This document shows positions 54,867 through 64,000 of a stretch of DNA of 64,000 nucleotides, one piece after another; positions within the stretch are counted from its first letter, which is position 1, and the number at the start of each line of letters is the position of its first letter. The notes beneath the pieces were generated by a model that worked only from the letters and a program-made list of their open reading frames with translations, searched no databases and was not told the DNA's origin. Source of the stretch: Viridothelium virens (taxonomy: Eukaryota > Ascomycota > Dothideomycetes > Trypetheliales > Trypetheliaceae); NCBI GenBank assembly GCA_010094025.1, contig ML991776.1, positions 310,001 through 374,000 of the forward strand, written 5' to 3'. The position numbers and the translations under genes were made by a program.

Positions 54867-56770
54867 ATGCCCCACGCAACAATGCCTTCTGTGGGTTTCC
54901 AGGCTATTATTCTCTGCGGGCCTGGAGAATCCATGAGCACATTTACGTCCAATCGAAAAGATTTCCCTAAAGCTTTGATACCTATCGCAAACCGACCCAT
55001 GGTATGGTATCCTTTGGATTGGTGCTATCGTATGGGAGTGACAAGTAGGTCGTGAGTTCTGCTTTGATTACACTAAAGTGTCGTTGACTGAGAAACATTA
55101 AAGACATTCACCTGGTCACACCTCCTGAATCCGCCAGTGCAATAGAAGCAGCGTTGTCGCAAAACCCTTACCTTACCTCACTCCCGTCCCCCAAACCCGA
55201 TGTGCTTGCACCTAAAGACCTGACTCAGACTACTGGAACCGGCGAGATATTCAGATTGCCAGAGGTTCAACGGGAAATAACTGGAGACTTCATAGTCTTG
55301 CCTTGCGACATAATTTGCGAGCTTGAAGGAACATCTTTCCTTGAGTCATGGATGGTTCAAGAAGCTGGATTAGGTGGCGCGACTGGCGGCATTGGTGACA
55401 ATGGGCCAATCAAGTCAGGCTCAGGAGGAGAGAAAAAGGGAAGGAGAGGTGGACTTGCTATTTGGTATCCTACCAAAGGGGAGAACAGCATCAAAGATGA
55501 AGAGACAGACTTCGTAGCTACTACACCTCTATCAGCCCCGATCGTCGCTCCTCCTGCAAGCTCTTTACGGCCAGACATTGGAAACCTAGTCTATTCAATG
55601 CCAACGGATACGTTGAACGATGTGGTGGAAGAGCATGGGGGCTTTCCGATAAGACATTCGCTGCTGAGGAAACACGGCCGAATAAAGATGGAGACGAACT
55701 ACCGCAACGCCCACATCTTCTTCTTTCCCTACTGGATTCTTGAGATGATCAAGCGGAACGAAGTCATCGAAAATATCAGTGAAGACGTGCTGGGCTGGTG
55801 GGCAAAAGCAGGATGGCAGACAGGCCTAGGCGACAAGCTCGGCTTGCGGGAAGTCCTATCAAGCTCTTCGACCCCCAATGAGGACATGCACGAATCTACC
55901 GATCTGGACGGTATGCTGGACGATGAAGTCGACGTCGCTAGCTTAAGCAGTACCTGGACATCGCCATCAACCAAGCACCCCTCCCATCAAACCCCTTTGG
56001 ACACTTCCAACAGCCTCATATCCCCCACCGCTCCCTCAACCTCCTCGGTGGCCCCCTTCCAACCCCTCACCATCCCCCCAATCCTCGCCTACATCCAGCC
56101 CAGCACCACCAAACCGCCACTCATCCGCCGCGTCGACACCGCCCCCGCCCTCCTCACCACCTCCCTCCTCCTCGCCAAACTCCCCTCGCTCGAAGAACTC
56201 CAAACCACGCAGCAGCAGCAACAACAACAACAACAACAACAACAGCAATCGCCCAACCCACCTCCCTCAACCCCAGCATCCAGGCCCTCCCCACTGGCGC
56301 ACCCCGCCAAGATCGCCTGGCCCGAGGGCATCGAGAAGCCATCCCGCGTCGAGACCGACTCGACCCTGCTCGACGCCGCCGTCACGGTCGGCGCGCGCGC
56401 CAACATCCGCGAGAGCGTCGTCGGCGCGAACTGTCAGGTCGGCGTGGGGGTGCGGCTGCAGCGGTGTGTGTTGATGGAAGGGGTGGTGGTGGGCGAGAAT
56501 GTGCAGCTGGCGGGGTGTATTCTGGGGCGGAGGTGTAGGGTGGAAGGGGGAGCGGTGGGGAAGGGGGACGGAGGCGAGAGGACGCGGCTGACGGATTGTG
56601 AGGTGCAGGAGGGGTTTGTGGTGCCGTGGGGGACGGAGGCGAAGGGGGAGGAGTTTGCGAAGGGGTTGAGTGAGGGGGAGGAGGAGGATGAGGAGGGGGA
56701 TACGAGGATGGGGTGGCAGGTGGAGGGAGAGGTGGAAGGAGGCGATGAAGGAGGGATTGAGTTGGGGTGA
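54867..56770 (+). CDS. GCD1: Translation initiation factor eIF2B subunit gamma
   Basis: Two exons, 54867-55044 and 55104-56770, giving 614 aa. The join reads YRMGVTNIHLVTPPESASAI. A nucleotidyltransferase-like domain (FQAIILCGPGESMSTFTSNR, KALIPIANRPMVWYPLDWCY, LPCDIICELEG) is followed by a Ser/Pro/Thr-rich linker with a pure Gln run. A left-handed beta-helix domain closes the protein (VTVGARANIRESVVGANCQV, VLMEGVVVGENVQLAGCILG). The gamma subunit with epsilon forms the catalytic part of eIF2B, the GDP-GTP exchange factor for eIF2. The usual gamma-subunit order is kept. The linker and the acidic C-terminal tail are expanded compared with yeast. Confidence 0.9.
56208..56247 (+). repeat. CAG/CAA microsatellite encoding polyglutamine
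   Basis: About 13-14 consecutive CAG and CAA codons inside the linker of eIF2B gamma, between the nucleotidyltransferase and beta-helix domains. The run stays in frame. Length variation between strains is likely. Confidence 0.85.
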
Positions 56771-56971
56771 AGGATGGGTATGGAGATGGAGACTTGGAAT
56801 AAGCTTTAATTGCTATTGATGCTGCAAGTACAGTGTGCAAATGCACGCTTCCGTTGAACGATACAGAAAATAGACAGAGATGATCAAGGGTATCTCAATG
56901 CAGCCTGACCTCTCCCAATGTTCGCCAACCAGCCGTATCCGCTAGATTTGGTTGCCCATCTCATGAATTTT

Positions 56972-58366
56972 TTATCCATCAAGCTTGATTATCCACCCAT
57001 CTCCTTGGCCATCACTAAATCCGGGATAACAACCACACCACATCAGCACGGTCTTTTCATCCACCCTTGCCATCGCACTGTGCGTCCTCGGCCCAGGGTG
57101 ATTCACCGTGTCCTCGCTCTCCCTCCACTTCGTTTTCAACTCGACCTCCGCCCACTGCCTGCATCCACTATTTCTCCCAAACTTTTCCCTCACCCAATCC
57201 TTCAACTTCGCTAACGAGCGATCATCGCTCGGGATCTGCATCACCCATAATCCTGTCTCGGTCGCTGAATCCGACTTCTGTTCTTCCTCCTTAGGGTTGG
57301 AGTTGGCAGCTCGGCCGCCCTGGAAGAGCAGGTAGTGACGTCCCATACCCGTATGGACAGGGATCAGCGGAGACCCCTGGTAGGTGAGAGGCCCGGAGGA
57401 GGGTTCGACGGGCAGCTTGATAGACTGCCACTCCGTAGGTTTGCCGTCTTCATGAAGGTAGAGATAATGCAGCCAGATAGCATGTTCCTCTCGATTGGGA
57501 TCGCGCTGCACAGAGATGCTGAAAAGGGTGCGATCGACGAGGGCGGGCTTGGTCGAGGCTTGGCCTGGTTCGGTACGTAAGGAGGCAATGTGTGACCATG
57601 TGTTCGTGTTCAGGTCAAAAGCCCAAGTTTCTTGGAGATGGGAGATGGCCTCGAAAGCAGAGCCATGTACGATGAACTGGTCACCATGAACGACGGCGCC
57701 TTGATTCATGCTGACTTGGCAGGTGCGCAGGTCTGACGGATCTCGGGCAGTCCACTTCAGCGTTTTGGTAGAGAAGGACCAGACACGGCCGTCTTCATTG
57801 GGGCCACCGAAGACGAGAATGTTTTCATTGTAGACAGCCGAACTGTGCGCTTTACGCGAGGCTGGGATAGGTCCGCCATCAATGGAAGGCAGTGCTGGCA
57901 CGCATTTGTAGTCGAATTCAGTGTCATACTTGCCTGAGATGCGGATGATGTGCATCTCATTGCCGGCAGTTGGAGCCTGGCTTGATTCTTGTGTACTACC
58001 GCCAAAGATGTAGGCATGACCATTGACAACATTGAGAGTACCTGAGATCCGGTGAAGCGACTCGCTGAAGTAGCGTTAGAGGAAAGAGACCAGAAGAAAA
58101 TGGAAACGAATAATATCAATCTTTGTAGAGGCCGTAACATAGAAGAGTATTCTAGTCATGTAGGAAGTGGAGCATCATGCCTTAATTGCACGGTACGCTA
58201 AAGCAGGGACTTACTGGGAAGGTTGGTCCTGCGAAGTTGCAATACGAGTAAATGTAGCTTTCAAAGGAAGAGTACGTCTTGCAGCAAGGGCTGTACCAAC
58301 AACGGCACCCTCAACAGCCGTTGATAAAACTTGCTCTGCCACCACAAGACCAGCAGCAGCCTCCAT
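56972..58366 (-). CDS. Kelch-repeat protein
   Basis: Two exons, 58366-58215 and 58064-56972, giving 414 aa; the intron is 150 bp (GTAAGT..TCAG). The first exon encodes MEAAAGLVVAEQVLSTAVEG and ends ITR-like sequence before the beta-propeller. Kelch blades are visible: VVNGHAYIFGGST, RKAHSSAVYNENILVFGGPN, VSMNQGAVVHGDQFIVHGSA with ETWAFDLNTNTW, GRHYLLFQGG, and the closing THSAMARVDEKTVLMWCGCY. No catalytic domain is attached. Proteins of this type act as interaction scaffolds, often in cell-polarity or oxidative-stress contexts, but no partner can be named. It is divergent from SPT20. Confidence 0.82.
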
Positions 58367-59035
58367 TAGCGGCATTGCCGGTCAGGAAGGATGAAGGCGG
58401 AGATAGAGCCAGGGATCGAGATGCCCAGTGCGAAGCAATAATAGGAATGAACGAAACGAAATACGATGTACCGAGATACAGTGCGCAAGTTCGTATTAGG
58501 ATCGGCGCAGAACTAGACCACGCTGATGCAGAGGGTTCTGAAGGTGGAAATGTGGATTGGAGAGATTAATTCAAATGTTACTGGTGTAACCCACCTTGAT
58601 TATTATTAAAAGTGGCCACTTATCCGTTTGTTTCATACTGAAATGACGAAATATGACGGAGGTGTTGTACCGGTTGGTCGTTGCTCACTAGGTCTTACTA
58701 AGGTTCTGCTGTGCCTGGAGATCATCTCTATTACCTAAGCAACCTAGCGGGTCTCTGCCTATTTGCCCGACCTCAGCAAACGCTCATCGTAGATATCCAC
58801 TACATCCTGCTCTATTTGTACGGTCTCTCCACCACGAAGTCCATATCGCTGCCGTTGATTATCTCACCTCCGTCGCATGGTGCCTGAAATTCCAGCTTTC
58901 GGTGTACAAACTTTTACGAGTCTGCACAAGACTCCACAATCGTCCCTCCGCCGCACCATCATTTCCTCCGGTGACCCTGTACATCTTTATCACTTGATGC
59001 AATTACTACGTTGAGCAGAGTGCCATTCCGCGGAC
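58367..59035. other. Divergent promoter region, kelch / SPT20
   Basis: About 670 bp between divergent genes. No coding frame or repeat was recognised. Confidence 0.45.
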
Positions 59036-62000
59036 ATGACTTCTGTCGTCGCTGCGCGGCCTGTCCAGGCATTGCGCAATAGGCGCGAGTCCGCTCGGCC
59101 AAGCCTTCTCAGGGTAAAAGCAAGAAATTCCGTCGGGGACGGCCTCGTCGGAGATCCCAAGGCACCGAAGAAGAAACTGTCGGAGCCGCAGGGTATGAAT
59201 CCTGCGAGGCTAGTTTATCTTGTCTGTCTTGCTCTGGCTGACCAAGAATAGTTCGAAGTACCGAGTACATCTTACAGAAATTCAAGGGCAGATCCCCCTC
59301 GTTAGTTGTCCACCTCCATCCGACCCACTTTCGCTTCGATCAGCAGGATGGCAGCTTCAGCTACAATTCGCCCATGAAAGTCTTTCTAGAACATCTTCGA
59401 AATCATACTGTGCCTCACGACATGTTGGAGGAGTTCTTCCAGTCGGGAGTTACATTCTACGATGGTCAGTGTGGCATCCTCTCGATTGACCAGACTGCTG
59501 ACCTCGTTCCAGGATGTCTTATCGTTGAAGTTCATGACCATGTCTCAAAAAGTAAGACTACTACAGAGTCGTCCTCTGAAAACACCAATCGCAAGCAAGC
59601 AAATCCTTTCTCCGTTCACAACAATACACAATACGTCACTCCCTCACCTTACGCCCCATATAATCTGGACCCAAAAGCTCCGAACCATACTCAAAATGAC
59701 ACCCCCGTCTCAAAAACTGATGCGGCCACGGAAAAGAGAGAGAAGGACAAGGAAAACATGCCAGCTCCAGGACAGACATCGTCACAAAAAACAAAATCCT
59801 CGAGTGGTCCTCGTATTATCACTACTGTGTTACATTCGACGCCGTTATCGCTCCACAATGAAATGGCTATATTGGCAAGGACACCTGCATCGGATCCTCG
59901 TAGCGGTCGAAGACAATCTATTCAAAAAGAGGGGTTGACCCCTACAATGACGCACCCACCGACACCATTAACAGCAGTCCCGCCAACGCCTACTGCATCC
60001 AAAGCTCCACCTGCGAAGAAGCAAAAAATGATGCTCGATGAAAGCGATTACCATGCGTTTGAGGCAGATGTACTATTATGCACCGAGCCACCACTTAACC
60101 TTCAACCTGCCAAAAACTGGGAGGAATCACAGTATATCCTCAATAGCATGCGTCATCCCTTGCATGAGTGCCAACCTCCAGCACCGAAGACTCGCAAGCG
60201 TACAAGCGCCGAGTTGGCCGCAGATGAGGCTGAAGCTGCTGCCGAAGAACGTTTCTTGTTGGCATTCGATGAACAGCGGCAGCCTTCACTCGCTTCCGGT
60301 GGTGCTGTTGGTTCTTCTGCCGTTGAGGGCCAAGCAGCTACTGCTGGATTTGATTTCTCAAAATTCAAGACTATCGAGAATATCAAGCAACGACACGAGG
60401 AACAAGCAAAGAAGAAGAGAGAAGAAGAGCACCGGCAACAGATGGAGGTACGGGAGGCACGGGAGAAGAAGGCCCGCTTGGAAGAGGCGGAGACGAAGAA
60501 GCGGGGCCCCATGCCACAGCAACAGCGCCAGCTCTTGGAGCAGCAAAGCCAAGTCAGAGCACAGCAGGCCCAGGCGGCGCATGCTCAGCAGCAAGCCCAG
60601 CAAGCCCAGCAGCAAGCCCAGCAAGCTCAGAATCAAGCTCAGAATCAAGCTCAGCATCAAGCTCAGCACCAAGCTCAGCATCAAGCTCAACAGCAGGCTC
60701 AGCAGGCTCATCAGCAGGCTCAGCAGGCTCAGCAAGCCCAACAACAACTGCACCAGCAAATGCAACAGCAACAGCTCCACCAGCAGCAGCAGAACCAAAG
60801 TCAAAGTCAAAATCAAAATGGACACGCGCATCCACCGTCGGGTGGCATGGTAGGTCAGCAACCGCAGCAGCAGCCTCCCCGCTTCCCTGCAACACAACCT
60901 CCACAAGGATCGCCCGTCCTGCGTCAACAATCACACACACCAATGATTGCCTCATCGCCCATGGGCCAGAACATGGTGTCCGCTCATGCGATGGGTGGAG
61001 TTTCAATGGCGCCGACTTCAAGTCAGAACGCTGGAAGTCCACCAAGACCACAATCGGCACTTCAGCATCATCAAATTAAAATGGCCCGACAGGTCAGCCA
61101 GCAAAAACCTCACAGTGGCCACGCAACTCCAGTCATGAATCAGGGTACCCCGCACATGCAGCAGTCAACTCCAAACATGAGCCATGGCGTACCCGTTTCA
61201 CGTCACATGACGCCAACACCATCAGTCTCCCATTCAAGCCCGCATCCTGGCGCGGGACGGGGCACACCAAATAATTTGATGATGCAAGGAGCTTCTATGC
61301 AAGGTCAAACACCACAACTCAACCCACAACAGCTAATGGCGTTACAAATGGGTCGCGGACAAGTAATGCAGCCCCAAGCGCTCCAGAACATGTCCCATGA
61401 ACAACGTCAACAGTTTATGATGCTACAGCGGCAGCAACAACAACTACGCCAGCAACAGCAGCAACAGAATGGCGGTAATCAAGGCTACAATGCGCAGATG
61501 GCAGCCATGCTTCAAGGCCAGATGAACAATATGCATAACCAGAATACGACAGCGATGAACATGGGTAACAATATGACCGCTACTTCACATGCTGGTATAA
61601 GCAGCAATCCGATGAATATGCAGCAAAATGCTGGCATGCATAACATGAATGATGGTCAGCGCGCGGCAGTGCAGCAGCGTAATGAAGCCATGAAGCGTAC
61701 CTTTTTCCACCGACTTGCCCAAAGTCATGGAGGTCAACTTCCCCCAGATGCCAATCAGCGATTCCAACAATTCGTCGCCGCTCAAGGTAGGCAGCAACAG
61801 CAGATGAATCAAGGTCACCAGCAGCACCAAGGTCAACAAGGACACATGCCCCAGCAGGGAATGACGCCGCAACAGCAACAGGCGCTCGCGAATATGGATC
61901 CCCAAGCCCGGATGCAATATCTCCACCGAATGAAGCAACAACAAGCCTTCATGGCCCAGCAGATGCAACATCAGCAGCAACAGCAACAGGTTGGTGGCAA

Positions 62001-62208
62001 TCAGCAGAACATGGCGAATCTACAGATGATGATGGGCAGGGGTCAAGGGGGACAGCCCAACCAACAGGCGATAAATATGATGCAGATGCAGCGGATGCAG
62101 CAGCAAGGCCAGATGCAGGGCATGAGTCCGGCGATGATGCAGCAGTTGAGGCAGCAGATGCAGCAGCAGGGGCAGATGGGCATGAATATGAACATGCAGA
62201 ATATGTGA
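59036..62208 (+). CDS. SPT20: SAGA complex subunit Spt20
   Basis: Three exons: 59036-59192, 59252-59464 and 59513-62208, giving 1021 aa. The conserved SEP-like Spt20 domain is near the N-terminus: STEYILQKFKGRSPSLVVHL, HPTHFRFDQQDGSFSYNSPM, and FYDGCLIVEVHDHV across the last splice. After about residue 350 the protein is Gln/Met/His-rich, with long AQQ/AQH repeats (encoded about 60520-60800) and MQQQ runs to the end, as usual in fungal Spt20. It holds SAGA together and supports TBP recruitment and histone acetylation at inducible genes. The 48-bp second intron is a multiple of three with no stop, so its retention would insert 16 residues inside the conserved domain. Confidence 0.92.
60520..60840 (+). 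repeat. AQQ/AQH codon repeat in SPT20
   Basis: Tandem, imperfect 9-12-bp units (CAGCAAGCCCAG, CAAGCTCAGCAT and relatives) encode AQQAQQ and AQHQAQHQ stretches. Both synonymous and non-synonymous differences between units show an old but still repetitive array. The corresponding protein segment is low complexity and probably disordered. Confidence 0.8.
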
Positions 62209-62579
62209 AGCGGGACGGGTGGTGGAATGGGTAAATAGGATTGAAAATTCGACACGGACTTATGGAGTTCAAGGGAATGATGTCTGGGACTCTGGGAAAG
62301 AACTCGTCGCAGCCGTCCACTCCGGGCACGGAAATACATGATGGTTTTTGAGAGCGTCACTCATTGAAGCCGGCTGCTTCGGACCGGGACGGAGATGACG
62401 GCGTTTTTGTTTTGGTGCAATCACTTTGGTGTTGGATGGCTATGATACCCATGAAACGTGAACGATGGCGAGTTCACCTCAGATATTTTATGCATAGTGC
62501 TGTCAGCCCTTTGAAGCTGTCTTTGACGACAGCTACTATCAATACATGTATACACTCTTTAATCAATCCATCGAAGCTC
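62209..62579. other. Convergent intergenic region
   Basis: 3' flanks of SPT20 (+) and the PPR gene (-). Nothing else was recognised. Confidence 0.5.
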
Positions 62580-64000
62580 TCAATGTGACGCTGTGAGCCG
62601 GGCGAATGCAGGCCTCTGTTCATCCAAAGCTCCAGAGCCTACTTTTCTGTAAGTCTCGTCCTGAAACTGACTCTCATACCCATTCTCATCGATATCCTCA
62701 CGTCCATCCTCGTCCTCGTCCTCCTGGTCCTCCTCCTGGTCCTCCTCCTCTTCCGGACCATCCCAATTATACTCCTCCCCCCCACCCTCACCATCTCCCA
62801 ACACCTGCGCCACCGTCCACTCAAAATGCGCCCTTTCATACCTCCTCCATCTCCCGGTCTGCCTGCCCACCACCTCCGCCTCGCCCCTCCTCGCCTCCCT
62901 CACCACCTCGCGACACCTCTCCCAATCGCCGATCTCCGCAAGGCGGCGGACCACCGTCGCGAGGGTGCGCCAACTCGGCTGCTTGCGGTCGTGGGTGGTG
63001 CGCGCCAGGAACGCCATCATCTTGCCGATATCGCCGACGTTGGCATAGCCCTCGACCATGCGGTCGAAGAAGACGCGGTCGGCGTACGTGTTGGGCAGCT
63101 GCAGCTGGATCTGGGCCCAGATGGCGTCGATGGCGGCGAGGTCGGGCGGCTCGAGCGTGAAGTAGTGCGTGATGAGGATGGTGTAGAGGTGCGGGTTGGG
63201 TGGGAGGGAGCGCGAGACCATGTGGGCGAGGACGGCGCGGGCGGCGGTTGGGTTGTTGTGCAGTTTGAGGAGGCGGTCGAGGAGGAGGTTGTAGGATTTG
63301 GTGGTGGCGGCGAAGCCGTGCCGTTCGAGCTCGGTGAGGTAGGTCATGACGAGGTTTTGTTGTTCTTCGGGGGGTTTCGTGCTGATGGCCGGGTCTTTCA
63401 TGAGGTTGTCGAGGAGCATGGTGAAGGTTGCGATGTTCGGTTGGACGTTTTGGGCGGACATTTCTTTCAGGAGGCGGAAGGCGGCGGTGATGTCGTTCTG
63501 GCGCAAGGCGATGGTGATGCGGATGTTGAAGGTGAAGGCGTCGGGCTTGATGCCACGGCGAGCAGCCCAGGCGAGGACATCTTGAATTGCTTGTTCCATG
63601 GGCCCGCGGGAAAGAGGCATGATAACAGCATTGATTGTTTGGATATTAGGTTTTGGGACCGCTTTGTCAGCTTCGGTGGCTTTAGACGGATTGGCGGAAA
63701 TTCGTCTGGAGGCGGCGGTATACTCATTGGCCATCTCTCGTAGACCTTGTAAGCCCTCCTTAACCTTGTCACCTCGAATGAGGCCGTAAAGTCTTGTGGT
63801 CCATGCCCTGGCATCGGGCTGTACTCCCGAGTCCCTCATTCTTTGCCAAAGGGCCTCGAGGCTGTCCGCATCCCGCTCCAGGCGACAGCCTTTCATCATC
63901 GACGTCCATGAGATTACCGTTGGCTGCACGCCACGGTTGACCATCTCATTCCATACATTGATTGCTTGATTGGGTACACCAAGGCGCATGTACGTGAAAA
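62580..64000 (-). CDS. Pentatricopeptide repeat protein (5' partial)
   Basis: At least 473 codons; the frame is still open at the window edge (FTYMRLGVPNQAINVWNEM), so the start lies outside. PPR repeats are clear in the first 300 residues: NRGVQPTVISWTSMMKGCRL, DSGVQPDARAWTTRLYGLIR, RRGIKPDAFTFNIRITIALR, NVQPNIATFTMLLDNLM and SRSLPPNPHLYTILITHY. The last 80 residues are acidic (EEEEDQEEDQEDEDEDGRED). Fungal PPR proteins of this kind bind organellar RNA and act in mitochondrial gene expression. The target cannot be read from sequence. No targeting signal can be checked because the N-terminus is missing. Confidence 0.85.
   Translation of the reverse strand, partial: FTYMRLGVPNQAINVWNEMVNRGVQPTVISWTSMMKGCRLERDADSLEALWQRMRDSGVQPDARAWTTRLYGLIRGDKVKEGLQGLREMANEYTAASRRISANPSKATEADKAVPKPNIQTINAVIMPLSRGPMEQAIQDVLAWAARRGIKPDAFTFNIRITIALRQNDITAAFRLLKEMSAQNVQPNIATFTMLLDNLMKDPAISTKPPEEQQNLVMTYLTELERHGFAATTKSYNLLLDRLLKLHNNPTAARAVLAHMVSRSLPPNPHLYTILITHYFTLEPPDLAAIDAIWAQIQLQLPNTYADRVFFDRMVEGYANVGDIGKMMAFLARTTHDRKQPSWRTLATVVRRLAEIGDWERCREVVREARRGEAEVVGRQTGRWRRYERAHFEWTVAQVLGDGEGGGEEYNWDGPEEEEDQEEDQEDEDEDGREDIDENGYESQFQDETYRKVGSGALDEQRPAFARLTASH

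Noticed and set aside
1-64000. tRNA, rRNA or CRISPR
   Set aside because: A scan by eye for the T-arm GGTTCGAAtCC pattern, rRNA-like sequence and regularly spaced repeats found nothing convincing. A covariance-model search would be decisive.

Overview
The window is nuclear DNA of a filamentous ascomycete (Pezizomycotina). The evidence is short GT-AG introns (mostly 44-100 bp) with CTAAC/CTGAC-like branch sites, fungus-restricted families (GH55 glucanase, Chs7-like chaperone, Pex22-like peroxin, Mso1, Sld7) and ascomycete-type gene spacing. The sequence alone does not settle the class. I count 27 protein genes. One (PPR) runs off the right edge. I saw no tRNA, rRNA or CRISPR. Splice sites were deduced by eye, by joining frames across GT-AG pairs and requiring family-like protein across each join.

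Layout. 0.8-5.1 kb (+): a seven-helix receptor-like protein and a basic coiled-coil protein of unknown function. 5.3-14.5 kb (-): Gyp7-type Rab GAP, Mso1-like exocytosis factor, phosphatidylserine decarboxylase and a secreted GH55 glucanase. 14.5-16.1 kb: gene-poor. 16.1-20.8 kb: a single-pass surface protein (+), Trm9 tRNA methyltransferase (-) and a ubiquitin protease (+). 21.4-26.9 kb (-): a HECT ubiquitin ligase and ribosomal protein L15. 28.3-32.1 kb: a Chs7-family chaperone (+) and a subtilisin-like protease (-). 33.3-41.9 kb: TFIIH subunit Ssl1 (+), a flavocytochrome b2-type 2-hydroxyacid dehydrogenase (-), a proteasome assembly chaperone (-) and the DEAH helicase Dhr1/Ecm16 (+). 42.3-49 kb: an RBR ubiquitin ligase (-), dolichyl pyrophosphatase (+), an Sld7-like replication protein (-) and a Pex22-like peroxin (-). 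49.6-54.1 kb (+): a P-loop kinase-like protein and an unusual multidomain gene. 54.8-64 kb: eIF2B gamma (+), a kelch protein (-), SAGA subunit Spt20 (+) and a PPR protein (-).

Most of the window is housekeeping sequence. Several genes bear on secretion and the cell surface (Gyp7, Mso1, Chs7-like, GH55, the surface protein), others on ubiquitin/proteasome biology (USP, HECT, RBR, PAC3). They are not arranged as an evident operon-like pathway. I see no backbone gene of a secondary-metabolite cluster.

The most interesting locus is 50.8-54.1 kb. One reading frame fuses a type-2 asparaginase/isoaspartyl-peptidase (Ntn hydrolase), two HIT-like domains and a class-II asparaginyl-tRNA-synthetase-like domain without an anticodon-binding domain. 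The frame closes on a TGA exactly where the family has a Trp, and the missing class-II motif 3 continues in frame behind it. A 181-bp foldback MITE sits in its second intron, and two fragments of the same element lie just downstream.
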